DNA of 32,724 nt from positions 1 to 32,724 of the forward strand of contig JAHDWH010000053.1 in NCBI GenBank assembly GCA_023384455.1. Direction: 5' to 3'. The notes beneath the pieces are model-generated. The model saw only the letters and a list, made by a program, of their open reading frames with translations, was not told where the DNA came from and did not search any database. Made by a program: the position numbers and the translations under genes. Position 1 is the stretch's first letter. Every line of letters begins with the position of its first letter. The stretch is from Caldilineaceae bacterium (GTDB taxonomy: Bacteria > Chloroflexota > Anaerolineae > Caldilineales > Caldilineaceae). Positions 7,755 through 15,661 of this stretch are shown in pieces.

Positions 7755-8828
7755 ATGCTTCTCATCGATGCCCATCTCGATCTTTCTATGAACGCCCTGC
7801 AAGGCAACCGGGATTTGCTCGCCTCTGCCTACACCATCCGCAGCCGGGAACAGAAGGTAGCCGGGCCGGGGCGGGGGCAGGGGACTGTCGCCTTCCCGGA
7901 GATGCGCCGGGGACGGATTGCGGTCTCTTTTGCCACGCTCATCGCCCGCTCCACGGGCCGACCCGCACCCCACATTGACTACGACTCCCCAGCCCAGGCG
8001 TATGGGATGGCCCAGGGGCAGTTGGCCTATTACCGGGCGCTGGAGGAGATGGATGTGATCCGGGTGCTGACGAATGTGGATCAGCTGGACAGCCACTGGA
8101 GCGACTGGATCGAATGGGAAGCCGAGGGCGCGGGGGAGGGCACGGAGCCACCCCTGGGCTTTGTGATCTCTATGGAGGGGGCAGACCCCATCCTCTACCC
8201 GGAACAGGTGGAGGCCTGGTATGCGGCAGGGCTGCGGGCTATCGGCCCGGCCCACTACGGCCCCTGCCGCTATGCCGGCGGCACAGGCACAGAGATCGGT
8301 CTGACCGATTTGGGCCGCCCACTTTTGGAAGAAATGGATCGTTTGGGGATGCTGCTGGACCTGACTCATCTTTCGGATCAGGCTTTTTGGGAGGCGCTGG
8401 AGATTTTTGATGGCACGGTTTTGGCCAGCCACAACAATTGCCGGGCGCTCGTTCCCCATCAGCGCCAGTTCAGCGACCACCAACTGCGGGCTATCTTCGA
8501 GCGGGACGGGGTCATCGGGGCCGCCTTCGATATTTGGATGGTGACGCCCAGTTGGCGCTCTGGACAGCAGAACAGCGAAGGTGTCTACATCGGGGATGTG
8601 GTCAATCATATCGATCACATCTGCCAGTTGGCGGGCAATGCCCGTCATGTGGCATTGGGCACAGACCTGGACGGTGGCTTTGGCCGGGAGCAATCCCCCT
8701 GCGATCTGGACACTATCGCGGACTTGCAGCAGATTCCAGAAATTCTGGCGGAACGGGGTTATCGGGAGAACGATATTCGGGCCATCTGTTCGGGGAATTG
8801 GCTGCGCCTTCTACACAATGTGCTGTAA
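7755..8828 (+). CDS. Membrane dipeptidase family protein (peptidase M19)
   Basis: The 357-aa protein is a zinc-dependent M19 (renal dipeptidase-like) amidohydrolase, which cleaves dipeptides, often those with a C-terminal D-residue. The binuclear metal site is complete: His7 and Asp9 in DAHLDLS, bridging Glu141 in ISMEGADPI, His205 in DLTHLSD and His226 in ASHNNCR, with Asp304 in LGTDLDGG. The two histidines are 21 residues apart, as in the human enzyme. The ATG at 7755 is preceded by GGGAGG; an earlier in-frame ATG at 7689 would add an unlikely 22 residues. There is no signal peptide, so it should be cytoplasmic. It follows the RPH-like gene after 83 bp. It may process peptides or cell-wall-derived dipeptides. 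Confidence 0.92.
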   Translation: MLLIDAHLDLSMNALQGNRDLLASAYTIRSREQKVAGPGRGQGTVAFPEMRRGRIAVSFATLIARSTGRPAPHIDYDSPAQAYGMAQGQLAYYRALEEMDVIRVLTNVDQLDSHWSDWIEWEAEGAGEGTEPPLGFVISMEGADPILYPEQVEAWYAAGLRAIGPAHYGPCRYAGGTGTEIGLTDLGRPLLEEMDRLGMLLDLTHLSDQAFWEALEIFDGTVLASHNNCRALVPHQRQFSDHQLRAIFERDGVIGAAFDIWMVTPSWRSGQQNSEGVYIGDVVNHIDHICQLAGNARHVALGTDLDGGFGREQSPCDLDTIADLQQIPEILAERGYRENDIRAICSGNWLRLLHNVL

Positions 8829-8858
8829 AGGTTGGGATCGATTGGCCTAGCCCGGAAA

Positions 8859-9024
8859 GGGAAGATGTGAAACGTGAGAGCAGATGACAAAATCTCGTAC
8901 CTGCTCACCCCCACCCAACCTCCCCCACTGTGGGGGAGGAGTCGTTCCGGTTCCCTCCCTAGAATGGGGAGGGGTAGGGCGGGGTGATTGAACAGGTACA
9001 AAATCTCACGTTTCACGCCTTCCC
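8859..9024. repeat. Second palindromic repeat family, copy split by the MITE
   Basis: Outer arms GTGAAACGTGAG (8867-8878) and CTCACGTTTCAC (9005-9016) are perfect inverted repeats, with a further GGAAG/CTTCC pair outside them. Related inverted arms occur at 10341-10380, 11648-11688 and 31445-31507, normally with a loop of 15-35 bp. Here the loop is about 125 bp because the 103-bp element at 8897-8999 and its 8-bp duplication have inserted in it. Confidence 0.75.
8897..8999 (+). mobile_element. Palindromic MITE-like element, intact copy
   Basis: This is a 103-bp element with terminal inverted repeats GTACCTGCTCA (left) and GTACCTGTTCA (right end, reversed), 10 of 11 identical. It is flanked on both sides by the direct repeat AAAATCTC (8889-8896 and 9000-9007), an 8-bp target duplication. 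Inside are two hairpins: CCTCCCCCAC-T-GTGGGGGAGG, and CTCCCT-AGAAT-GGGGAG. It has no gene, so it would be mobilised by a transposase elsewhere in the genome. Read on the minus strand, the frame starting at its first base has no stop codon (34 codons). Confidence 0.88.
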
Positions 9025-9069
9025 TTTTACGTTTCAAACCGCCATTGGAATAATAACCTGCCCATCCGT

Positions 9070-10266
9070 CTACAACACCCCTTCCCGGCGCAAGGCCGCG
9101 GACAGCCGGGCCATCCCCTCGCCGATCTCACCGGCTGTGTTGTAGCCAAAGCAGAGGCGCAGACAGTTTTTGCCCGAGATCCCGTCCGCAGCAAAGTTAT
9201 TGCCGGACAGATAGCCCACATCGTCGGTCGCCAGGATTTTGTCCCGGATGGCCGCGGCGTCGGCCCCTTCCCGCAGCTTTAGCCAGATGAAAATACCGCC
9301 CTGGGGACGGCTCCAACTCACCCCTTCTGCGCTGAAATGCTCGTCCAGCGCGGCCAGCATTGCGTCCCGCTTCTCCAACTGCACGTCGTTGATCGTCTCG
9401 ATGTGGGACATCAGATTGTCTTGGGAGAAACGATGCACAGCGAAAGAGGCGAAGGTATTGACAGACCCACCGCTTTTGGCTCCCATCGCCCGCTGCAAAA
9501 TCTCCTTCGGCGCAGTCAGATAGCCCAGCCGCATCCCCGGCCCGATGATTTTGGAGAAGGAGGCCACGTACATCACCAGACCCGTGTCGTCCAGGGCGTG
9601 GAGCGAAGTCACATCCTGCCCCTCGAAGCGCAGGTCTACGTAGCAATCATCTTCCAGAATGGGCACCCCATATTTCTGGCAGAGAGCAACCATTGCCTTG
9701 CGCCGTTCCAGGCTCATCGTCCAGCCCTGGGGATTCTGGAAAGTGGGCACAGTGTAGATGAATTTGGCCGGCCTGCCGTCGGCAATCGCCCCCCGGATGA
9801 CCGCTTCCAGCGAGTCCATCTGCATCCCCTCCTCGTCGGTGACAACACCCCGCAGCTCCGCGCCAAAGCGGCGCAGGGTGTTCAGCGTGCCGGCATAGAC
9901 AAAATCCTCCACAATCACCACATCGCCCGGATCGATGAGCGTCTCGGCAATTATATGGATGGGCTGACCGGAGCCGTCGGCCAGAATAATGTCGTCGGCG
10001 GTGACCTGAATGTTGCGGTCCCGCTGCAATTTGGCCGCCACAAATTCCCGCAAAGGGGTATAGCCCTGGGGGTGGGCGTAGAGGGCCAGGTCCCGGCCAT
10101 CCTCGGCCAGGGCCTGTTTTAACCCCTCCACCAGACCATCCAGGGGCAGGCTCTGCGGGTCGGGGTAGGCAACTGCGAAGTCGTATTTGCCCCGTTTTGC
10201 CATGCCCAGGGCTTTGGCATCCGCGGCGCGGCTGGAGAGAAGGGAAGTGAAGCTGAACGCTGTCAT
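9070..10266 (-). CDS. PLP-dependent aminotransferase, class I / MocR-LysN type
   Basis: The 398-aa protein is a fold-type I aminotransferase resembling 2-aminoadipate/aromatic aminotransferases (LysN, ARO8-like) and the catalytic part of MocR proteins, but with no N-terminal GntR domain. The PLP-forming lysine is Lys239 in SFSKIIGPGMRLGY. Other cofactor residues are visible: LADGSGQPIH (95-104), the aromatic Tyr124 in EDFVYAGTL, Asn178 in FQNPQG and Asp206/Tyr209 in EDDCYVD. It transfers amino groups between an amino acid and 2-oxoglutarate or a similar acceptor; the donor cannot be told. The ATG at 10266 has AGGAG about 9 nt upstream. It lies downstream of the sugar-acid dehydratase gene on the same strand, with a palindromic repeat between them, so cotranscription is possible but not certain. 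Confidence 0.9.
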   Translation of the reverse strand: MTAFSFTSLLSSRAADAKALGMAKRGKYDFAVAYPDPQSLPLDGLVEGLKQALAEDGRDLALYAHPQGYTPLREFVAAKLQRDRNIQVTADDIILADGSGQPIHIIAETLIDPGDVVIVEDFVYAGTLNTLRRFGAELRGVVTDEEGMQMDSLEAVIRGAIADGRPAKFIYTVPTFQNPQGWTMSLERRKAMVALCQKYGVPILEDDCYVDLRFEGQDVTSLHALDDTGLVMYVASFSKIIGPGMRLGYLTAPKEILQRAMGAKSGGSVNTFASFAVHRFSQDNLMSHIETINDVQLEKRDAMLAALDEHFSAEGVSWSRPQGGIFIWLKLREGADAAAIRDKILATDDVGYLSGNNFAADGISGKNCLRLCFGYNTAGEIGEGMARLSAALRREGVL

Positions 10267-10340
10267 AGGGGAAGGCTCCTGAAGGGTGGTGAGATGATGG
10301 GGGATATGTATTGCGTGTTGCGTTGCTATTCCGGGCAGAG

Positions 10341-10380
10341 CGTGAAACGCGAGACGTTCCGTTCTTTCTCACGTTTCGCG
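10341..10380. repeat. Second palindromic repeat family, copy 2
   Basis: Arms CGTGAAACGCGAG (10341-10353) and CTCACGTTTCGCG (10368-10380) can pair with one mismatch around a 14-bp loop. It lies between the aminotransferase and dehydratase genes, and could act as a weak intercistronic hairpin. Confidence 0.65.
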
Positions 10381-10411
10381 ATTCACGCCCTTAAAGTCAC
10401 AATTGCTGATT

Positions 10412-11566
10412 TTAGCTCACGACTATCTTAGCGTGCCCGGCCAGAAAATCGTCGTTGAGTTCCACGCCCAGGCCGGGCTTATCGGGGATAGCCAGATAGC
10501 CGTCCACCACCTGGCGCTCCAGGGGTTCGGTGACAACTTCGTAATGGGCTGCCGGGCGGTAGGGGAAAAGCTCCTGGATGATAAAGTTGGGGATGCAGGC
10601 GTCCAGCTGAACGGAAACGGCAGTGAGAAGCGGTGTGGCGCAGTTGTGAGGCTGGACGTGAATGCCGTAGGTTTCGGCGTAGGTGGCGATCTTCTTGACT
10701 TCGCTGATGCCGCCAGCCAGCCCCAAATCCGGCTGGATGATGTCGAGGATCTGCTGTTCGATGTAGGGGCGGAAGCCGTAGCGGGTGTAGAGCCGTTCGC
10801 CCGCGGCGATGGGAATCGCCACATTGGCCGCCACTTTTGCCATCATCTCCACATTGTTGGCGTCTACCGCTTCTTCGTAGAAAAAAGGCTTGAATTCCTC
10901 CAGCCGTCTCCCGGCAGATATAGCAGAGGCGGGGCCGAGATTGCCGTGAACCTCCACGCAGATTTTGAAGTCGGGTCCCAGAGTCTCGCGCACAGCCTGC
11001 ACCCGACCCACGGCCAGGTCCTCCCGGTCTTTATCCAGCGCCCGCTTGGAATAGTCATTTACCCCGTCGGGCCGTTTGCGGAAAGGGTCGAATTTGAGCG
11101 CTGTATAGCCGTCCGCGGCCAACCGTTGCACCGGCTCCACAAACTCAGCCGGCGCGTTGTAGTCGTGATACCAGCCGTTGGCATAGACCAGCAGTTTGTC
11201 GTGACACTTGCCGCCCAGCAGTTCATAAACCGGTACACCCAACGCTCTGCCTTTGATGTCCCAGAGCGCGTGGTCAATAGCACTCATCCCGCCAAAGATC
11301 ACCGGCCCGCCCCCCTGGCCCCAAAAGGTTTTGCGGTACATTGTGTCCCACAGTTCTTCAATGCGAGAGGGGTCTGCACCGATCAGAAAGCGCTCGGCCA
11401 GATTTTTCACCATTCCTGCGCCGGCAGAGCCGCCCACGCCATAAGCCAGCCCCACTTCGCCCACACCGCTGATGCCCTCATCTGTGCGGATACGGATGAG
11501 AACCGGATGCCAGTTGGGTGTGTTGGGATAGGTGACTTCAAAGATTTCGACTTGGGTGATCTTCAC
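10412..11566 (-). CDS. Enolase-superfamily sugar-acid dehydratase (mandelate racemase/galactonate dehydratase type)
   Basis: This 384-aa protein has the N-terminal lid domain (MKITQVEIFEVTYP, then GVGEVGLAYG) and the C-terminal barrel of the mandelate racemase subgroup. Metal ligands are Glu205, Glu231/232 in FFYEEAVD and Glu257 in IAAGERLY. His207, in the unit VEVHGN, occupies the place of the acid/base histidine of D-galactonate dehydratase (DFH there), and His307 in VQPHNCATPL matches its second histidine. This supports dehydration of an aldonate to a 2-keto-3-deoxy sugar acid rather than dipeptide epimerisation, which needs Lys-X-Lys and Asp ligands. The start is GTG at 11566 with AGGAG 8 nt upstream. 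Together with the SMP-30 lactonase and galM it outlines a non-phosphorylative sugar oxidation route. The substrate stereochemistry is unknown. Confidence 0.88.
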   Translation of the reverse strand: MKITQVEIFEVTYPNTPNWHPVLIRIRTDEGISGVGEVGLAYGVGGSAGAGMVKNLAERFLIGADPSRIEELWDTMYRKTFWGQGGGPVIFGGMSAIDHALWDIKGRALGVPVYELLGGKCHDKLLVYANGWYHDYNAPAEFVEPVQRLAADGYTALKFDPFRKRPDGVNDYSKRALDKDREDLAVGRVQAVRETLGPDFKICVEVHGNLGPASAISAGRRLEEFKPFFYEEAVDANNVEMMAKVAANVAIPIAAGERLYTRYGFRPYIEQQILDIIQPDLGLAGGISEVKKIATYAETYGIHVQPHNCATPLLTAVSVQLDACIPNFIIQELFPYRPAAHYEVVTEPLERQVVDGYLAIPDKPGLGVELNDDFLAGHAKIVVS

Positions 11567-11647
11567 GGGGGGTCTCCTGACAGCGTGTACCTGCGGTGGA
11601 AAAAGATGATGGATGGTCTGTATTCAGTACCGGCCAGACCGGTGAAA

Positions 11648-11688
11648 CGTGAAACGTGAGGTGCCGTCACCCGATCTCACGTTTCACG
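11648..11688. repeat. Second palindromic repeat family, copy 3
   Basis: Perfect 13-bp arms CGTGAAACGTGAG (11648-11660) and CTCACGTTTCACG (11676-11688) enclose a 15-bp loop. It is followed by TCTTCCCGT, as in the copy at 9017-9024. The 356-bp gap 11567-11923 holds only this repeat, a short MITE copy and a promoter. Confidence 0.75.
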
Positions 11689-11815
11689 TCTTCCCGTTTC
11701 CGCACACAAATCACGGTTGCGCCACCTTATGCCGTACCTCAACAGCTCTATCCTACCCATTTCTGCCCATCGGTCAAACGCGGAAAATCCTGAATTCGAG
11801 GGGACTTCGCCAGCG

Positions 11816-11873
11816 TAACTGCTCACCCCCTCCCAGCCTCCCCCACTGTGGGGGAGGAGTCGATCCAGTTCCC
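11816..11873. mobile_element. Palindromic MITE-like element, short variant
   Basis: This 58-bp version has only the first hairpin (CCTCCCCCAC-T-GTGGGGGAGG). It is flanked by an exact 8-bp direct repeat CGCCAGCG (11808-11815 and 11874-11881). Its ends carry the small inverted repeat TAACTG/CAGTT, unlike the GTACCTG ends of the 103-bp copy. The separate duplication suggests that the short form moved as a unit instead of being a broken long copy. Confidence 0.75.
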
Positions 11874-11888
11874 CGCCAGCGAAATCAC

Positions 11889-11917
11889 TTGACACCAACC
11901 GGCACAGTGGATATACT
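11889..11917 (+). promoter_or_regulatory. Strong promoter giving a leaderless transcript
   Basis: TTGACA (11889-11894) and TATACT (11912-11917) are separated by exactly 17 bp. The ATG at 11924 is only 7 bp after the -10 box, where transcription would normally start, and there is no room for a ribosome site. The short MITE copy ends 8 bp upstream of the -35 box, flanking repeat included. Confidence 0.75.
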
Positions 11918-11923
11918 CGAATT

Positions 11924-12901
11924 ATGAAACCGTCTGACGAACCGGTCTCGATTCCCTGGCATCAACTGCTGGGCAAACTGCTGGAATTGACCCTGACACC
12001 GGTTGATATTCAGGTGGAGACCGAAGTTCAGATTACATCAGAGCCGCCAAAATTCGATATTTTGCTGTTGCGACGCAAGACGGCCCGCTGGACCGACCAA
12101 CAACGGGCACTGCTGCCCGACGGGATTCGGGAGAGCAACGCCGCACACCACTTACTGGAGTTCAAGTACAGCGAGTCGGTGGGTGAAGATTCCCTGGCTT
12201 AGGCGGTGGCTTATGAGTATTTCTACCGCACAGCCCGGCGATTGAAAGCCAGGGATATAAAAATCTGGCTGATCAGCAGCAAGACACCCCGGCGCGATCG
12301 TCTGGATGCGTGGGGGTATGTCGAAACTGAATGGCCTGGGGTCTATCAAAGTCGTTTTGTTCTGGTTAACCGGGTCGGGCTTCTGGTACTGAATCAGTTA
12401 TCGGCAGAGAGTCACAACGCTTTTGTGAAGGTCTTTGCCAGCAGGCAGGTTGAAAAAGAGAGTGCATTTCGCCAGACAGGTCACATCAATGAATTGGAAC
12501 CACCAGCCCACTCCTTCTTGCGTGGCCTGCGTGAAATAGCCGAAGTGGAGGAGGATTATCCCATGACACTTGTGATTACACCAGAATTCGTGATGCGGCG
12601 CGGCGAGGAGCTTACCCGCGCGCTTTTGGAGATGTTGACTGCGGAAGAACGGGTGGCTGGTCTCAAGCTGGAAGAGCGGGTGGCCGGTCTCAAACCGGAA
12701 GAATGGGTGGCCGGTCTCAAACCGGAAGAGCGGGTGGCCGGACTCAAGCCGGAAGAGCGGGTGGCCGGTCTCAAACCGGAAGAGCGTATAACAGGCATCG
12801 AAACCGATGAGCTCCTCTCCCTGCTCTCCTTCGCAGAGATTGAAGCCTATCTGGAACGTCATCGCCCGCAACCGGATGAGACAGAATCAACAGGCAATTG
12901 A
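11924..12901 (+). pseudogene. PD-(D/E)XK nuclease-like protein with nonapeptide repeats, broken by an amber codon
   Basis: One reading frame runs across 325 codons apart from a single TAG at 12200-12202. The first 92 residues contain FDILLLRR (Asp) and LLEFKYSES (Glu-X-Lys), the spacing of a PD-(D/E)XK nuclease core. After the stop the frame continues AVAYEYFYRTARRLKARDIK with no loss of sense. CAG to TAG (Gln to stop) is the simplest origin. The C-terminal third carries six nonapeptides EERVAGLKP, typical of Rpn/DUF4351-like proteins of cyanobacteria and Chloroflexota, whose role is unclear. If translation stops at TAG only the core is made; a restart at GTG 12206 is possible, but no good ribosome site is seen. 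The gene has a good promoter and ends right at a strong terminator. A sequencing error cannot be excluded. Confidence 0.8.
12644..12805 (+). repeat. Six-copy 27-bp coding tandem repeat
   Basis: Six units of 27 bp encode EERVAGLKL, EERVAGLKP, EEWVAGLKP, EERVAGLKP, EERVAGLKP and a decayed EERITGIET. The middle units are nearly identical in DNA, so copies have been homogenised or added recently. Because the unit is a whole number of codons, copy changes never shift the frame. Confidence 0.9.
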
Positions 12902-12944
12902 CAAAGAGAGGCCCGCTGGCATAACAGAGCGGGCCTCTCTTTGT
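12901..12944. terminator. Bidirectional rho-independent terminator
   Basis: Perfect 17-bp arms ACAAAGAGAGGCCCGCT (12901-12917) and AGCGGGCCTCTCTTTGT (12928-12944) enclose a 10-base loop. The GC-rich core is bordered by A and T runs on both strands. It sits between two converging genes (ends at 12901 and 12957) and would serve both. Confidence 0.9.
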
Positions 12945-12956
12945 GTATCCCCTCAG

Positions 12957-13301
12957 TTACCAGTTCAACAGCCATTGGGCCGCGGTCGTCGCAGCCAGAC
13001 AGCCCACTGTCCAGGCCGTGACCCGCCCGGCCCGGGGCCAGAAGACGCCCCGATTCACACCGCCGCGCAGATAGGCTTCCAGAGCCAGGGCCAGAATCAG
13101 CCAGATCGTGCCGAGCAGAAGGATAGCGTACCGGTCAGCCGCGCTGATCATCCAGTAATTGGCAGAGGTCAATCCACCCAGCGCTGTCAACACCAGACGC
13201 ATCTGGGCAATCAGAAAAAAGCCCGCGGCGAAGAGCACTGTCCACAGGGCATAGCAGACAGCCCAAAGCCACAAGGGAGCCGATTGGGTATGTTTGGTCA
13301 T
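12957..13301 (-). CDS. Small membrane protein of unknown function
   Basis: I do not recognise the family. The 114-aa product has three likely membrane helices: about residues 10-33 (LWLWAVCYALWTVLFAAGFF), 57-75 (YAILLLGTIWLILALALEA) and 93-112 (VTAWTVGCLAATTAAQWLL). Between helices 2 and 3 lies a positively charged loop (LRGGVNRGVFWPRAGR), which suggests that loop faces the cytoplasm. The ATG at 13301 has CAGGAA 6 nt upstream. It lies downstream of the ABC transporter ATPase gene on the same strand but is separated by a perfect hairpin at 13368-13398, so it is probably transcribed on its own or at low level by read-through. Confidence 0.7.
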   Translation of the reverse strand: MTKHTQSAPLWLWAVCYALWTVLFAAGFFLIAQMRLVLTALGGLTSANYWMISAADRYAILLLGTIWLILALALEAYLRGGVNRGVFWPRAGRVTAWTVGCLAATTAAQWLLNW

Positions 13302-13367
13302 CGATATTCCTGTCTGAGGAAGGCTGACGAACAGAGCGCCGCATGTGAGCCTGGCCTCAGGATAGAG

Positions 13368-13398
13368 ACAGGCACGGGCAGCGCTTGCCCGTGCCTGT
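13368..13398 (-). terminator. Hairpin at the end of the ABC transporter operon
   Basis: Perfect 13-bp arms ACAGGCACGGGCA (13368-13380) and TGCCCGTGCCTGT (13386-13398) with a 5-base loop lie 27 bp after the last ATPase gene. The minus-strand tail CTCTATCC is poor in T, so termination may be partial or need other factors. Confidence 0.6.
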
Positions 13399-13424
13399 GC
13401 TGGTTTCCGCTCAAATTGCCCGAA

Positions 13425-14471
13425 TTAAGCAGTAGCTACAATGTCGCCAATGCCGCGCAAGGAGAGTTCTTCGGCAAAGTGGCAGGCCACAATGTGCCCC
13501 TGGCCGATGTCGCGCAGGGCAGGCTCCTCTTGGGAACAGCGATCTTTGGCGTACTGACAGCGGGGATGGAAGTAGCAGCCGCTGGGCGGGTTGGATGGGT
13601 CTGGCACGTCGCCTTCCAGGATAATGCGCTGGGAGCGCTCCCGAGGATCGGGCCGGGGCACGGCTGTGAGCAGGGCTTCGGTGTAGGGATGCTTGGGATC
13701 GTTGTAGAGTTCCTGGGTGCTTGCCAGTTCCACCAGTTTGCCCACATACATCACCGCCACCCGGTCGGCGATGTATTCCACCACCCCCAAATCGTGGGAA
13801 ATAAAGATATAAGTCAGGTCCATATCCTTCTGCAGGTCTTGCAACAGATTGAGAATCTGGGCCTGCACCGACACATCCAGGGCAGAGACGGCTTCGTCGG
13901 CGACGATTAGTTGGGGGTCCAGGGCCAGGGCACGGGCGATGCCGATGCGCTGGCGTTGACCGCCGCTGAAGGCGTGGGGATAGCGGCGCATAAACTCCGG
14001 GCGCAGACCGACTTTGAAGAGCAGATCGGCCACCCGATCTTCCAACTCTTTGCCATCGGCAATGTTATGCACCCGCAGGGGGTCGCCCACAATATCCAGA
14101 ACCGTCATACGCGGGTTCAGGGAAGAATGGGGGTCCTGAAAGATCATCCGCAGCTCCCGGCGATAGGGCTTCAGTTCCCGGTTGCTCAATTCGGTAAGAT
14201 CGACGGTCTTGCCGGCCCGATTGCGATAGAGAACCTGGCCTGCGGTGGGGCTGTAGGCCCGCACCAGACAGCGCCCAATCGTCGTCTTGCCACAGCCGCT
14301 CTCGCCCACCAGGGCCAGGGTTTCGCCGGGCTGCACAGAGAAGCTCACCCCGTCTACAGCCTTGACATAGCCCACAATACGCCGGGCAAAACCCCGGCGG
14401 ATGGGGAAGTGCATCTTCAGATTGTGTACTGCCAGCAGGGCGCTGCCGGCTCTATTCAGTCTATCGGCCAT
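13425..14471 (-). CDS. Opp/Dpp-type ABC transporter ATP-binding protein (OppF-like)
   Basis: This is the second ATPase of a five-gene importer of the peptide/opine/nickel type; it powers uptake from the cytoplasmic face. The 348-aa protein has Walker [10 protein letters not shown] at residues 56-64, the signature [15 protein letters not shown], Walker [13 protein letters not shown] and the H-loop SHDLG. The C-terminal oligopeptide domain ([15 protein letters not shown]...) has the four-cysteine pattern that binds an iron-sulfur cluster in some relatives. Walker B is followed by Ala instead of the usual Pro (DEAVSALD), a mild variation. The ATG at 14471 lies 2 bases after the stop of the preceding ATPase gene, with AAGGGG inside that gene's end, so the two are translationally coupled. 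Confidence 0.95.
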   Translation of the reverse strand: MADRLNRAGSALLAVHNLKMHFPIRRGFARRIVGYVKAVDGVSFSVQPGETLALVGESGCGKTTIGRCLVRAYSPTAGQVLYRNRAGKTVDLTELSNRELKPYRRELRMIFQDPHSSLNPRMTVLDIVGDPLRVHNIADGKELEDRVADLLFKVGLRPEFMRRYPHAFSGGQRQRIGIARALALDPQLIVADEAVSALDVSVQAQILNLLQDLQKDMDLTYIFISHDLGVVEYIADRVAVMYVGKLVELASTQELYNDPKHPYTEALLTAVPRPDPRERSQRIILEGDVPDPSNPPSGCYFHPRCQYAKDRCSQEEPALRDIGQGHIVACHFAEELSLRGIGDIVATA

Positions 14472-14473
14472 TT

Positions 14474-15508
14474 CTACGCCCCTTCGGCATAGAGCAGGCA
14501 GCGTACCGCCCGCTCATCGGACAATTGGATCAATTCCGGGTGGATCACATCACAGCGCCCCAGCATCACCGCTTCGCAGCGGGTATGGAAGGGACAGCCT
14601 GTGGGCCGGTTGTAGGGGTCTGGCACAGAGCCGGCGATGGGGTTGAGCCGCCCCTCTCTGCTGTGGCCCAGCTTGGGAATAGACTTGAGAAGGGCCTGGG
14701 TATAGGGGTGTTGGGGGTCGTGGAAGATGTCGTCCACGTTGGCCCGCTCCACCACTTCGCCCAAATACATAACGACTACCTCATCACAAATCTCCGCCAC
14801 CACGCCCAAATCGTGGGTGATGATCATCACCGCCATGCCGAACTGTTCTTGCAGTCGGGCGATCAGTTCCAGAATCTGGGCCTGGGTGGTCACATCCAGG
14901 GCGGTGGTCGGCTCGTCGGCAATCAACAGAGCAGGATTACACGAGAGGGCCATGGCGATCATCACCCGCTGGCGCATCCCGCCGCTCAACTGAAAGGGAT
15001 AGTCGTCGAAGCGCTGCTCCGGTTTGGGAATGCCCACCAGACCCAGCATTTCGATAGCCCGCTCTTTGGTGGCTTCGGGCGAGAGATTCATATGCAGGCT
15101 GATGGCTTCCACCAACTGAAAACCCACCGTGTGCATCATACTCAGAGAGGTCATCGGCTCCTGAAAGATCATCGCGATATCTTTGCCGCGCACATCCCGC
15201 AGCTCTTCGCTGGTAAACTTCAGGGAAGCGATGTCCAGCACTTCGGTCTTGGCGCCGGGTGACCAGGCCGCGCCATCCGTGCGGTGCAGCAGAATCTGCC
15301 CATCCACAATACGGCCAGGACGGGTAATCAACTGGAGGATGGAAAAGGCTGTCACGCTTTTGCCGCAGCCGCTCTCGCCCACAATGCCCAGGGTCTTGCC
15401 CCGCTGCACGGAAAAGTCCACGCCATCCACGGCTTTCACCACACCTTCCTGCAAGAAGAAGTGGGTTTTCAGGTTTTTTACTTCGAGAAGAATATCGGAA
15501 TTGTTCAT
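14474..15508 (-). CDS. Opp/Dpp-type ABC transporter ATP-binding protein (OppD-like)
   Basis: The 344-aa first ATPase pairs with the following OppF-like subunit. It has Walker A GESGCGKS at residues 44-51, the signature [15 protein letters not shown], Walker [13 protein letters not shown] and the switch histidine in ITHDLGV. The C-terminal domain [18 protein letters not shown] with a fourth Cys shortly after is the oligopeptide-transporter extension, again with four cysteines. The ATG at 15508 gives [17 protein letters not shown], a normal family start. It follows the permease pair after 153 bp containing a weak, decayed copy of the ACGTTTCAC-type repeat. Substrate type is set by the lipoprotein and permeases rather than by this subunit. 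Confidence 0.95.
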   Translation of the reverse strand: MNNSDILLEVKNLKTHFFLQEGVVKAVDGVDFSVQRGKTLGIVGESGCGKSVTAFSILQLITRPGRIVDGQILLHRTDGAAWSPGAKTEVLDIASLKFTSEELRDVRGKDIAMIFQEPMTSLSMMHTVGFQLVEAISLHMNLSPEATKERAIEMLGLVGIPKPEQRFDDYPFQLSGGMRQRVMIAMALSCNPALLIADEPTTALDVTTQAQILELIARLQEQFGMAVMIITHDLGVVAEICDEVVVMYLGEVVERANVDDIFHDPQHPYTQALLKSIPKLGHSREGRLNPIAGSVPDPYNRPTGCPFHTRCEAVMLGRCDVIHPELIQLSDERAVRCLLYAEGA

Positions 15509-15661
15509 GGAGAGAGAGTTTCTCCCGGAATCGAGTTGGAGATCGTGCCTGGAAAACGTGACCCGTAGAACGTGATTAATGCCACCGATCTGTCCTTTAC
15601 CGTTTCACGCCTTGTCCGGTCAATTGCAGCTGTCAGATGTGTCGCCACGGGTAAGCGTTTC

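Noticed and set aside
8859..9024. CRISPR array from clustered palindromes
   Set aside because: The repeats are nested inverted repeats with a target duplication, not regularly spaced direct repeats, and no cas gene is near.
10412..11566. Dipeptide epimerase, suggested by the nearby dipeptidase and ABC importer
   Set aside because: The barrel has Glu-X-His and Glu metal ligands of the dehydratase type rather than the Lys-X-Lys and Asp pattern of dipeptide epimerases.
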